DNA of 32,937 bases from Frankia alni (GTDB taxonomy: Bacteria; Actinomycetota; Actinomycetes; Frankiales; Frankiaceae). A program made the translations under genes and the position numbers. Each line of letters begins with the position of its first letter. Position 1 is the first letter of the stretch. The stretch covers positions 1 to 32,937 of the forward strand of contig JAMFSN010000116.1 of the NCBI GenBank assembly GCA_026225295.1, given 5' to 3'. Shown piece after piece: positions 1-7,447 of this stretch. The notes beneath the pieces are model-generated. The model did not search any database, was not told where the DNA came from, and saw only the letters and a program-made list of their open reading frames with translations.

Positions 1-20
1 CATCTGAGCTAGCCTCCCGC

Positions 21-57
21 CGGCCCGCCAGTCGTCCAACAGACGATTGGCGGGCCG
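21..57. terminator. Terminator-like hairpin at the left edge
   Basis: Two 15-base arms, CGGCCCGCCAGTCGT (21-35) and ACGATTGGCGGGCCG (43-57), pair with a single G-T wobble around a 7-base loop. No T-run follows on either strand, which is common for actinobacterial terminators. It may end a transcript coming from left of the window; a protein-binding palindrome cannot be excluded. Confidence 0.5.
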
Positions 58-280
58 ACCAGAATGCGAGCACCGCTCGATCCTCGGATCGGATCGGATC
101 GGCGCAATAGTCCGCGCACAGCGGAACCCGTCAACCTCTTTGAGACAGGTCGTGGGACTGTAGGCGCAACGGTGTACCCGCTCTCCTCGTGGCCGAACAG
201 GACGGCCTGGTCGTCGGCACTCTCGTCGCCGGCTGGGATGGATCGGGTGGGCAGCTCTTCCGACTCGCGTACAGACGGGA

Positions 281-604
281 GACGCCCTGGCGGCGGCGGT
301 TGCGTTCGCCCAGGCCAACCTCGCCGACGTCCGGTTGGACGTGGACGCGATGGCCGTCCGGGCCCACATGAGCCGGCGGACGTTCGACCGACGCTTTCGC
401 GCTCACGTCGGCAGCTCGCCCTTGCAGTGGCTGCTCGCCCAGCGGGTGCAGCGGGCCCGACAACTCCTGGAGTCGAGCGATCTCGGCATCGAAGCGGTCG
501 CCGGGCTGGTCGGGTTCTCCGACGGCGTGGCGCTCCGGCCGCACTTCCGGCGGCTGGTCGGGGTGCCCCCGCAGGCCTACCGGGCCGCGTTCGCGGCTCG
601 GTGA
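281..604 (+). pseudogene. 5'-truncated GlxA/AraC-family transcriptional regulator (HTH domain only)
   Basis: The reading frame encodes a clean C-terminal AraC-type double helix-turn-helix: MSRRTFDRRFRAHVGSSP, then LQWLLAQRVQRARQLLE, then VGFSDGVALRPHFRRLVGV and PQAYR. This pattern is typical of GlxA-like regulators, which have an N-terminal DJ-1/PfpI-like domain of about 180 residues. Family resemblance starts at about base 281 (GDALAAAVAFAQANL); upstream of it no frame gives a DJ-1-like domain. The only near start is a TTG at 335 without a clear ribosome site. I read it as the remnant of a regulator that lost its sensor domain. A free-standing small DNA-binding protein of about 89 residues is less likely but possible. 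Confidence 0.6.
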
Positions 605-618
605 CCCACCCCCTTCCA

Positions 619-637
619 CCAGCCGGTGAACCGCTGG
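619..637. terminator. Weak hairpin between convergent genes
   Basis: CCAGC-C-GGT and ACCGCTGG pair with one bulged C, in the 45-base gap between the AraC remnant and the convergent TerC gene. The loop would be very small, so part of the stem must open. It may serve as a bidirectional terminator; the evidence is only the inverted repeat and its position. Confidence 0.25.
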
Positions 638-649
638 ACCGCGCGGCCG

Positions 650-1690
650 TCAGCGGGCGGGTGGCCCGACCGTGACCGCCTCGGAGTTCTCGGGCGTCGT
701 CCCATTTCCGGCCGACTCCGGCCCGTCGTCGAGGGGGTCGGCTGGTCCGTCGACCGCCCCGACGGCCGGGTCACTGTCCTTGGCCGGCGGCTCGGTGAGC
801 AGGGACGCAACCACCGCGACGGTCAGGGCGACCGCGATGACGCCCAGGGAGATCCCGATCGGAATGTGGATCACGTCGCTCAGCACCATCTTGGCGCCGA
901 CGAACCCGAGGATCACCGCCAGGCCCCGGCCCAGGTGGTGGAAGCGTTCGAGCATGCCCGAGAGCAGGAAGTACAGCGACCGCAGACCGAGGATCGCCAG
1001 GGCATTGCTCGCGTAGACCAGGAAGGTGGTGTCGGTGACCGACAGGACGGCCGGCACGGAGTCGACCGCGAACAACAGGTCGGCCGTTTCCACCGCGACC
1101 AGGACCACCAGCAGCGGGGTACCGATCAGCTTTCCGGCCCGCCGCAGGACGAACCGTCGGCCCTGATAGTCGTCGGTGATCGGCATGAGCCGGCGAAGGG
1201 CCCGGACGGCGATGTTGCGCCCCGGATCCGTGTCGGGCTCCGACTCCTTGACCATTTTCACGGCCGTGTAGATCAGGAACGCGCCGAACAGGTAAATGAC
1301 AAAGTGCAGGCTGGACAGCAGCGCGACGCCGGCGGCGATGAAGATGAAGCGGAGTACCAGAGCGCCGAGCACCCCGTAGAACAGCACCCGGTGCTGGTAG
1401 GCCCGGGGCACCTTGAAGTATCCGAAGATCAGGGCGAAGACGAACAGGTTGTCGACCGACAGACTCTTCTCGAGCAGGTAGGCGGCCGTGTACTCGGCGG
1501 CCGGGCCGGCGCCCAGCCAGGCCCAGACGACGCCGGCGAAGCCCAGCCCGATGCTGACCCAGCCGACGCTCCACCAGGCGGCTTCGCGCAGCCCGATGAC
1601 GTGGGCCCTTCGGTGGGCGACGAGGTCGACGGTCAGGAGAACGAGCACTCCGGCCAGGAAGCCGAGCCAGGCCCAGATCGGGATGTCCAT
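650..1690 (-). CDS. TerC/Alx-family integral membrane metal transporter
   Basis: A 346-residue polytopic membrane protein of the TerC family (YkoY, Alx, MeeF), whose studied members export manganese or supply it to exported metalloenzymes; older literature links the family to tellurite resistance. Both family signatures are present: SLSVDNLFVF (about 76-85) and ETADLLFAVDSVPA (201-214), whose acidic residues (D80, E201, D204, D210) sit in membrane segments and are thought to handle the metal. About seven to nine hydrophobic helices are visible, then a hydrophilic C-terminal tail from about 305. The ATG at 1690 follows an AAGGGA ribosome site. It is transcribed alone, divergently from the CdaR-type regulator. 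The substrate here is inferred from family only. Confidence 0.9.
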   Translation of the reverse strand: MDIPIWAWLGFLAGVLVLLTVDLVAHRRAHVIGLREAAWWSVGWVSIGLGFAGVVWAWLGAGPAAEYTAAYLLEKSLSVDNLFVFALIFGYFKVPRAYQHRVLFYGVLGALVLRFIFIAAGVALLSSLHFVIYLFGAFLIYTAVKMVKESEPDTDPGRNIAVRALRRLMPITDDYQGRRFVLRRAGKLIGTPLLVVLVAVETADLLFAVDSVPAVLSVTDTTFLVYASNALAILGLRSLYFLLSGMLERFHHLGRGLAVILGFVGAKMVLSDVIHIPIGISLGVIAVALTVAVVASLLTEPPAKDSDPAVGAVDGPADPLDDGPESAGNGTTPENSEAVTVGPPAR

Positions 1691-1883
1691 CGAGAAGGTC
1701 CCTTCCCGTGTGGTGACGGCGCCGCCGGCCGGACGGCCGAGCGGGTCGGCAACCCGTCCCCCGACGCGACCGGGCTCCGTTGCCAGCAGCGGCGCCGGGC
1801 GGCTCGGGTTGCTGAGTTCCAGCCTGCCGTCGTCAGCTCGGCAGGGGGATCACGTTTTCGGCTACGTTCAGGGGTATGAATCT

Positions 1884-1896
1884 GCCGAGACTCGGC
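1884..1896. promoter_or_regulatory. Palindrome in the TerC/CdaR divergent intergenic region
   Basis: GCCGAGACTCGGC is a perfect 13-base palindrome about an A, located between the TerC start (1690) and the regulator start (1931). Its position suits an operator for either gene. No binding protein can be named from sequence. Confidence 0.3.
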
Positions 1897-1930
1897 AACG
1901 ATCGGTCCGTGTTGAGGGGAGGGCGGGGCG

Positions 1931-3196
1931 GTGACGATCGAGCCGGAAGCCGATCAGCTGCCCGGCACGAGCCTGACCCGTCTGCCCCGGGCGGCGGTCC
2001 TGGCGGCCGGGGATGCCCGGCTGCGGGCCAGCCTGCTCGGCGACTACCTCGATGTCCTCGCGGACGCGGCCGGCGGCGGGCGCCGGCTACGGTCGGCCGA
2101 GCTGGAACGCTTCCGGTCGCTCGGGCGGGCGGCGGCGGAGGCCGGCGCGTCGCTGCGGGCCCTGGTTGATCTGTACCTGTCGGCGACCTGGCGGGCCTGG
2201 CCGTCTCTGCCGGCGGTCCAGGGCGCGGGCGACACCCGCGCTCTGCGGACGGTCGGAACGGCGGTGCTGCGGGCCAGCGACGATGTGGTCGCGGCGCTGT
2301 GCGAGGGGTACGAGTCGGCGCGGGCGGCCCGGGCCCGGTCCGAGGAGGCGGCCCGCCGCGAACTGGTCGATGACCTGCTGACCGGAACGTCCGACGTCGC
2401 TTCGCTGATCGATCGGGCCGCGGGGTTCGGCCTGCGGCTGGAAGCGCCCCACATCGTGCTGGTCGGGCGGGCCTCGCGACGGTTCGTGGACGGGCGGGCG
2501 GTGACCCCGCAGGTCGAAGCCGCGTTGCGGGCCAGTCGGCCGGGGCCGGCCGACCTGCTGGTCGCGACGAAGGACGGGCTGCTGGTCTGCGTGGTGCCGG
2601 CCGGGTCGGCGCCGCTCCCCGAGCCCCCGTTCGGGCCCGCCCGGCCCTTCGGCCCGGTTCCGACCGAGCCGGGGCCCGGCGCCCGGCCGGTGGCCGTGGT
2701 GGTCGACCGGCTGGGTCGCGAGGCCGATCTGGAGTGGCGGCTCGGGGTGAGCCGGGCCCGGCGGGGGGCCGCCGGGGTCCGGGCCGGGTTCGAGGAGGCG
2801 CGCTCAGCCATCGACGTGGCCGCCCGGCTCGGCCGGCCCGACCCGGTCGCCCGGGCCGAGAGCCTGCTCATCTACCAGGTCCTGCTGCGCGACCGACCGG
2901 CGCTCGAGGAACTGGTCGCGACCGTGCTGGCCGGCCTGCTCGGGGCGCGCGGGGGAGCGGAGCCGCTGCTGGAGACGTTGCGCGCGTACCTCGACGCCGG
3001 CGCGGTGACGCTCGCCGCCGCCCGGGGTCTGCACCTGTCGCCGCGGGCGGTCACCTACCGGCTGGCCCGCATCGCCGAACTGACCGGCTACGACCCGACC
3101 GATCCCGACGACCGCTACATCCTGCAGACCGCGGCGGTCGGCGCCCGGCTGATCTCCTGGCCGGCCCGTCCGGTCGGAGGGGGCCGTCAGGCCTGA
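1931..3196 (+). CDS. CdaR/PucR-family transcriptional regulator
   Basis: A 421-residue protein ending in the PucR-type helix-turn-helix: LLETLRAYLDAGAVTLAAA, LHLSPRAVTYRLARI, AELTG and a final stretch with DDRYILQTA (about 345-405). Before it lies a GGDEF-like CdaR middle domain (about 150-330, with LGVSRARRG and FEEARSAIDVA). The N-terminal 130 residues are alpha-helical and resemble the RsbRD-like sensor region often found in such actinobacterial proteins. The GTG at 1931 has a strong GGGGAGGG ribosome site just upstream. Regulators of this group usually control nearby catabolic or transport genes; the target could be the divergent TerC gene or the convergent amidase-like gene, but nothing proves it. 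Its stop overlaps the convergent gene's stop by 10 bases. Confidence 0.85.
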   Translation: MTIEPEADQLPGTSLTRLPRAAVLAAGDARLRASLLGDYLDVLADAAGGGRRLRSAELERFRSLGRAAAEAGASLRALVDLYLSATWRAWPSLPAVQGAGDTRALRTVGTAVLRASDDVVAALCEGYESARAARARSEEAARRELVDDLLTGTSDVASLIDRAAGFGLRLEAPHIVLVGRASRRFVDGRAVTPQVEAALRASRPGPADLLVATKDGLLVCVVPAGSAPLPEPPFGPARPFGPVPTEPGPGARPVAVVVDRLGREADLEWRLGVSRARRGAAGVRAGFEEARSAIDVAARLGRPDPVARAESLLIYQVLLRDRPALEELVATVLAGLLGARGGAEPLLETLRAYLDAGAVTLAAARGLHLSPRAVTYRLARIAELTGYDPTDPDDRYILQTAAVGARLISWPARPVGGGRQA

Positions 3197-4215
3197 GCGG
3201 TGGGCAGGGGCAGCGCCCGCCGCCGGGTGGAGGGGTCGCTGACGCCCAGGTCGTGGAGGTCGTGGACGTGGGTTTCCCAGGAGTCGTAGCTGCGCAGGTA
3301 GTACGTGCCGGTGTCGTGGTCGCGGGCGACCTGCCACTGCGTGTAGTCGCCCGAGGCGGCCACCTGCCGGGGGACGTGCACCAGGTCGAGCGCGTGGAAG
3401 ACCTGGTTCACGGCCGCGCGGGGGGTGCTGGCCCCGGCGGAGACGGCCGCCAGCATCGTCGCCCGGATGTACCGGGACGGCGGCGTCACATCGCCCGGTA
3501 GACCGAGCAGCCCGCTGCCGTTCCCCGTCGGGTCGACCTGTATGCCCATCAGGTTGACCGGTTTCGCGTTGACGGTGGTCAGCGCGAGGTAGTTACGGAG
3601 GTTGGTGGTGTGCCACTCGAAGGTCGGCGAGTTCGTGAGGACCCCGATCGGGTTGTCGTGGATGACCGGGGTGCCGTTCAGGAACTCGATGACCAGGTCG
3701 CCGCCGAGGGCGTCGTGGACGGCCAGGTGCAGCGGGAAGCACCGGTCGGCGAGCTGGGCGATGTCATCGGGCATCACCCGGTCCGCCGGCCAGAGCCGCC
3801 GGATCGGGGCGTTCCACATCCGCACGCCCGCGAACGCGTCCCGGACCTCGGCCACCGTCGCGCAGGTGCCAAGGATCCAGGCCCCGACGTTGGCCAGGTC
3901 GAGGGCTGGTCGGGGCCCCGGGCCGGGCGCGGTGGTCGGCAGATCGGTCTCGGGCAACCACAGGGTGGCGATCGAGAGTCCGGCGTCGTTCAAGCCGTCG
4001 CAGGCGACCCAGTCGAACCCGAACGCGTCGAGCGCGACGTAGCCCCGGGTACTGGTCCACCGCAGCGGGTCCGCACCGGTGCCGGTGGCCGTGGCCGACC
4101 ACTCCTGGCCCACCGGGACGACCTGGAGCCTCGATCCCAGTTCCTGGACGAAGTCCATCGTCCGGCCGGAAACGTGCCGGCCCGGCAGCCGGGCCAACCG
4201 TAGGTCGGTGCACAT
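3187..4215 (-). CDS. Choloylglycine hydrolase-family linear amide C-N hydrolase
   Basis: A 342-residue Ntn-fold hydrolase of the family containing bile salt hydrolase, penicillin V acylase and acylhomoserine-lactone acylases. Cys2 directly follows the initiator Met and becomes the N-terminal nucleophile after Met removal. R18 and D21 (GRTMDF) occupy the same numbers as in classic bile salt hydrolases; DGLNDAGL (73-80), N195 in LTNSP and R248 in PPSRYIRA supply the other expected catalytic residues. There is no signal peptide, so it probably acts in the cytoplasm. A GGAGGG ribosome site precedes the ATG. The substrate cannot be read from sequence: any linear amide such as a conjugated bile acid, penicillin V or N-acyl amino acid would fit. 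Confidence 0.88.
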   Translation of the reverse strand: MCTDLRLARLPGRHVSGRTMDFVQELGSRLQVVPVGQEWSATATGTGADPLRWTSTRGYVALDAFGFDWVACDGLNDAGLSIATLWLPETDLPTTAPGPGPRPALDLANVGAWILGTCATVAEVRDAFAGVRMWNAPIRRLWPADRVMPDDIAQLADRCFPLHLAVHDALGGDLVIEFLNGTPVIHDNPIGVLTNSPTFEWHTTNLRNYLALTTVNAKPVNLMGIQVDPTGNGSGLLGLPGDVTPPSRYIRATMLAAVSAGASTPRAAVNQVFHALDLVHVPRQVAASGDYTQWQVARDHDTGTYYLRSYDSWETHVHDLHDLGVSDPSTRRRALPLPTAQA

Positions 4216-4253
4216 GGTTCGCCCTCCCGAGCTGCGGCGTGGCTGGACCGTTC

Positions 4254-4274
4254 GGCCGGCGGGGTCCGCCGGCC
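4254..4274. terminator. Perfect GC hairpin between the SnoaL and hydrolase genes
   Basis: GGCCGGCGG (4254-4262) and CCGCCGGCC (4266-4274) pair perfectly around a 3-base loop. It lies between the stop of the SnoaL-like gene (4366) and the start of the next leftward gene (4215). It most likely ends the SDR-SnoaL transcript; no T-run follows. Confidence 0.45.
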
Positions 4275-4365
4275 GTCCGGCCGTCTGTCACCCAGCGTCA
4301 CCCCACGGACGGGTTCGGGCAAGCTCAGGCCGGCGGGCGGGGGAGCGCCGATGCTGCGCCGCGGA

Positions 4366-4773
4366 TCAGTCCTCGATGAGGTTGTCGAGCTTTTCCGGCG
4401 CGAAGGAGTAGTGGCAGCGCCACTCCACGATCTTTCCCTCCGCGTCGACCCGGATGGAATCCGCGCCCGTCCTGATCTGGCCGTCGGTGAAACGACAGGT
4501 GTAGACGAAGACCACCGTCTGGGTGCTGACAAAGGACGCGTCGATCGAGTAGCGGATACCCGGGACCCGTCGCATCGAGTCGTCGAGGTAGGCGCGGAAC
4601 GCGTCGAATCCCTCAATGGTCACTTTCGCGGGATCGCCGGTCAGGCGGGGCACGAAAGGTGAACTGAACACCACGTCGTCGGCGATGGGTTCCATCACCA
4701 GGTCAACGTCGTAACCGTTGAATCCGTCTTCCCAGTGCCGGGCCAGGGCGGTCACTACGGCGTCATCAAGCAT
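4366..4773 (-). CDS. SnoaL-like / NTF2-fold protein
   Basis: A 135-residue single-domain protein of the NTF2-like superfamily. The order fits: a helical start (LARHWEDGFNGYDVDLVMEP), DDVVFSSP, then the curved sheet with FVSTQTVVFVYTCRF, TDGQIRTGADSIRVD and EGKIVEWRCHYS. Members include polyketide cyclases, ketosteroid isomerases, epoxide hydrolases and many binding proteins of unknown role, so the reaction is open. A GAGGGA ribosome site lies about 8 bases before the ATG. It is 70 bases downstream of the SDR gene on the same strand and probably shares its promoter, which suggests a joint role on a small organic substrate. Confidence 0.8.
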   Translation of the reverse strand: MLDDAVVTALARHWEDGFNGYDVDLVMEPIADDVVFSSPFVPRLTGDPAKVTIEGFDAFRAYLDDSMRRVPGIRYSIDASFVSTQTVVFVYTCRFTDGQIRTGADSIRVDAEGKIVEWRCHYSFAPEKLDNLIED

Positions 4774-4843
4774 AATTCCATCCCTCTACAACGGCTCCGT
4801 GGTAGGAACGCGGCGGAGTGGTGCTCCGTGTACGCGAAGACAC

Positions 4844-5596
4844 TCAGCCGCCCGCGGTCCAGCCGCCGTCCACGACGAGGTAGGACCCGGTCATGTAGGA
4901 GGCGTCCTCGGAAGCCAGGAAGGCCGCGACCGACGCGACCTCGTCCGGACGGCCGGGCCGGTCGAGGGCTGATTTCGAGCTCGCTCGCCGGACCGCCTCG
5001 GGGAACTGCTTCTCGCCCATGAGCGTCATGCCGGTCGGGTAGATGAAGCCCGGGCAGATGGCGTTGATCCGGATGTTGCTCGCGCCCCACTCGCGGGCCG
5101 CCGTCCGGGTCATCGACAGGATGCCCGCCTTGGACGCGCCGTAGGCCACGGTGTGCGGGGAGGAGACCAGTCCACCGACCGACGACCAGTTGATGATCGA
5201 CCCGCCGCCGCTCGCCACCATGGCCGGGATCGCGTACTTCATGCCCAGGAAGACGCTTTTGAGGTTGATCGCCATTAGCTGGTCGTACTCGCCCTCGTCC
5301 ACATCGGGGATGGCCGCCTGGGCGATCCCCGCGACCCCCACGACGTTGCACAGAACATCCAGCCGCCCGTGCTGCTCGGTGGCCTTCCGGACGAGGGCCT
5401 CGACGTCGGCCGCCCGCGTGACGTCGGCGTGCGCCGCGACGATGCCGGGGCCGGCCGCGGCGGTGCCCTCCTCGTCACCGCTCAGGTCGGCGGCGATGAC
5501 GGTGGCACCCTCGCTGGCCAGTCGCAACGCGGTGGAGCGCCCCTGGCCGACCCCGGCCCCGGTGACGATCGCGACCTTCCCGTCGAAGCGAGCCAT
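4844..5596 (-). CDS. Short-chain dehydrogenase/reductase (SDR)
   Basis: A 250-residue classical SDR. The Rossmann signature TGAGVGQG (12-19) binds NAD(P); N111, S138/S139, Y152 and K156 (YGASK) form the catalytic set, and the family's NNAG motif appears as CNVVG (83-87). PGFIYPTGMT and YLVVDGGWTAGG mark the usual C-terminal half. D37, near the end of the second strand, favours NAD over NADP. I chose the ATG at 5596, giving MARFDGKVAIVTG, because GAGGGAG lies 6 bases upstream; the frame stays open 23 codons further but that stretch looks like leader. It heads a two-gene unit with the SnoaL-like gene. The substrate is an alcohol or ketone not defined by sequence. Confidence 0.9.
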   Translation of the reverse strand: MARFDGKVAIVTGAGVGQGRSTALRLASEGATVIAADLSGDEEGTAAAGPGIVAAHADVTRAADVEALVRKATEQHGRLDVLCNVVGVAGIAQAAIPDVDEGEYDQLMAINLKSVFLGMKYAIPAMVASGGGSIINWSSVGGLVSSPHTVAYGASKAGILSMTRTAAREWGASNIRINAICPGFIYPTGMTLMGEKQFPEAVRRASSKSALDRPGRPDEVASVAAFLASEDASYMTGSYLVVDGGWTAGG

Positions 5597-5661
5597 GATC
5601 TCCCTCACCCGTTGCCGCCGGTCCGCGCGGATATCGTCCGCCGGGGACACCGCCCGTCCGG

Positions 5662-5690
5662 ACACTATGGGGGTGAACGCTCACCCGCAA
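5662..5690 (-). promoter_or_regulatory. Promoter with operator palindrome for the SDR-SnoaL unit
   Basis: Read leftward, -35 TTGCGG (5690-5685) and -10 TAGTGT (5667-5662) are separated by exactly 17 bases. The spacer and -35 edge contain GGGTGA-N4-TCACCC (5671-5686), a perfect 6-base inverted repeat. A repressor bound there would block RNA polymerase, so the SDR unit is likely inducible. A TetR-type protein is a reasonable guess. The leader to the ATG would be about 60 bases. Confidence 0.55.
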
Positions 5691-5811
5691 GACTGTCCCG
5701 GTCCCACGCCGCCGGGGCACCTCAGACTCCACAGACTCGGCTGGGCCGTCGTGGCCTGGACGGCCGCAACGAGCTCGACCGCCTGCTCCTTGCCACCTGT
5801 GTGCCACTTGC

Positions 5812-5839
5812 GTAGCGCCCCCGTCCCCGGCGGGGCTAC
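5812..5839 (+). promoter_or_regulatory. Hairpin in the leader of the methyltransferase gene
   Basis: GTAGC-G-CCCC (5812-5821) pairs with GGGGCTAC (5832-5839), one base bulged. It ends 9 bases before the GTG start and contains the only G-rich stretch that could act as ribosome site. It might dampen translation or end upstream transcription. Evidence is the base pairing alone. Confidence 0.3.
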
Positions 5840-5848
5840 GGTCGCCCG

Positions 5849-6700
5849 GTGGATCTGCCTTATTTCGAGCACATAGTCGGCGACCGGCGGCACGGAAATA
5901 CGGCGGCTGACACTTTTTCGCGGTATGTCCACTGGGGCGTGTGGCCGCGGCTTCGGGGCGCCCGCACCCGGCAGGCCGATTTCGTCGCAGCAATGGAGCG
6001 CCTCGACGACATCGTCACCACCGGGGCCGGGCTGGCCGACGGTATGACCGTTCTGGACGTGGGCTGCGGATTGGGCGGAACCCTCAGTCGTGTTTCCGAG
6101 CAGCTCCCCGAGACGCGCCTGGTCGGAGTCAACGTCGACCACCGCCAGCTCGCGAACGCGGTCAAGAGCCGCGCCGATTTCGTCTGCGCGGACGGCTGCG
6201 CATTGCCGGTGCGCTCCGCGTCATTCGACGCGGTCCTGGCCGTCGAGTGCATTTTCCACTTCCCGTCCCGCCAGGATTTCCTGGCTGAGGCGGCCCGCGT
6301 CCTGAAGCCGGGCGGCCGGCTCTCCCTGTCGGATTTTGTCCCGGAGCCCATCGACGGGCAGGAGAATCCGGTCGGACAATGGTGCGCCCAGCAGATCGGG
6401 AAGGAATACGGATCCACGGGGGCCTGGCCGGACGGCGACTACGAGGCGATGGCCCGCCGGGCCGGGCTGGTCGTCGAAAAGAACGAAGACCTGACCGTCC
6501 GGACACTGCCCACCTACGTCTACCTGGTCCGTGAGGCGGTCCGGAACGCCGCGGCCGGGCGGGACCACTTCCGGATCTCCTCGACGCTGTTGCTGGGTGC
6601 CCTGTCGGCACTACGGGCCTCGCGGTACCGGGCGGTGGTGTTCCTCAAACCGGCGGTCGCGGACGCGGCGGCCACTCCCGGGCCGAGCCTCGTCCAGTAA
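5849..6700 (+). CDS. Class I SAM-dependent methyltransferase
   Basis: A 283-residue methyltransferase. Motif I VLDVGCGLGGTL (68-79) binds S-adenosylmethionine, VGVNVD (92-97) ends with the acidic residue that holds the ribose, CADGCALPV (113-121) and FDAVLAVECIFHF (126-138) are motifs II and III, and LKPGGRLSLSDF (152-163) is the post-motif strand. The set resembles the UbiE/sterol/glycine-sarcosine group acting on small molecules rather than nucleic acid. The GTG at 5849 has only a weak ribosome site, and a hairpin covers it. It stands alone, divergent from the SDR unit. The methyl acceptor is unknown. Confidence 0.82.
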   Translation: MDLPYFEHIVGDRRHGNTAADTFSRYVHWGVWPRLRGARTRQADFVAAMERLDDIVTTGAGLADGMTVLDVGCGLGGTLSRVSEQLPETRLVGVNVDHRQLANAVKSRADFVCADGCALPVRSASFDAVLAVECIFHFPSRQDFLAEAARVLKPGGRLSLSDFVPEPIDGQENPVGQWCAQQIGKEYGSTGAWPDGDYEAMARRAGLVVEKNEDLTVRTLPTYVYLVREAVRNAAAGRDHFRISSTLLLGALSALRASRYRAVVFLKPAVADAAATPGPSLVQ

Positions 6701-6770
6701 CGCGGCGTCGAATCGGGCTGGCCCCTCCATCCGGGGGAGGAGATCGGATACAGCCTGGCCGGGACGCCGG

Positions 6771-7304
6771 TCAGGCGCCCGGGGCCAGCGCCGAGATGTA
6801 GGTGCCGGGATGGGTGGCCTCGTCCTGCTTGACGATGGGACCACCTGTCCACGGGACCGTCCGCGAGGTGCGCTGGTCGGGGGGAATCACGACGACCGTT
6901 GTCGGGGTGAAGACCAGGTTGTCGGCGCTGTCGCCCGGCAGGTAGGTCAACCTCGCGTGCGCGGCCGCGCCCGGGGCCAGGACGATCGTGGTCGGGGGCA
7001 CGAGCGGCGACCGGACCAGGTCCCAGGTCGTTCCGGTCGCGGACCGCAGTTGGGTACCGGGATACCCGTACACGCTGCATGAGGTCGACGAGTGGTTCGT
7101 GAAGGTCAGGGCGACCGGGCGCTGGGAGGTACCGCTGGGCACCGGGCCGGGCAGGGCGACGGTGAGATCCGCCGTCGTGCAGCGCGGGATCGCCGAACCG
7201 GTCGGCCCACCCGATGAGGACGAACCACAGGACGCCAATATCACGATCGCCGGCAACGTCAGGGCCCCGCCCCGGACGGCCTTCAGAGCTGACTGTCGAC
7301 GCAC
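6771..7304 (-). CDS. DUF4232-type lipoprotein
   Basis: A 177-residue secreted protein. The N-terminus MRRQSALKAVRGG, hydrophobic stretch and lipobox ILASC (Cys26) predict a lipoprotein on the outer face of the membrane. A serine/glycine linker follows, then a beta-rich domain with PRCTTADLTVAL, RPVALTFTNHSSTSCSVYGYPG and a late proline-rich segment, typical of the actinobacterial DUF4232 family. The two cysteines in that domain (in RCTTAD and TSCSVYG) could form the family's disulfide. No enzymatic residues are evident; the function of the family is not established. It is transcribed alone. Confidence 0.8.
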   Translation of the reverse strand: MRRQSALKAVRGGALTLPAIVILASCGSSSSGGPTGSAIPRCTTADLTVALPGPVPSGTSQRPVALTFTNHSSTSCSVYGYPGTQLRSATGTTWDLVRSPLVPPTTIVLAPGAAAHARLTYLPGDSADNLVFTPTTVVVIPPDQRTSRTVPWTGGPIVKQDEATHPGTYISALAPGA

Positions 7305-7413
7305 GCACTCTCCACCAGGCCAGTCCGCCCGCCCAGGCGGAAGATCACTATGTGGGAGGTTTATACCGCAGGCGCGGATCAGAACGTCCAGTTCGCGGGG
7401 CGCCCGCCTCCGC

Positions 7414-7447
7414 CCCGGTCAGCCGGCGGGTCCCGGTCAGCCGGCGG
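7414..7447. repeat. Two-copy tandem repeat across the EEP gene stop
   Basis: CCCGGTCAGCCGGCGG occurs at 7414-7429 and again at 7432-7447, giving an 18-base period. The second copy contains the stop codon of the leftward hydrolase gene (7437-7439), so a second in-phase stop lies just beyond. It looks like a replication-slippage duplication. Confidence 0.7.

Noticed and set aside
626-1879. 417-residue rightward open frame
   Set aside because: It is antisense to the TerC gene, with charged low-complexity text and no family resemblance; it results from high GC content.
1691-1880. Manganese (yybP-ykoY) riboswitch before the TerC gene
   Set aside because: TerC genes often carry it, but the leader lacks the conserved GGGGAGTAG-like and AGCAAGACC-like segments. 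I see G-rich stems without the family core.
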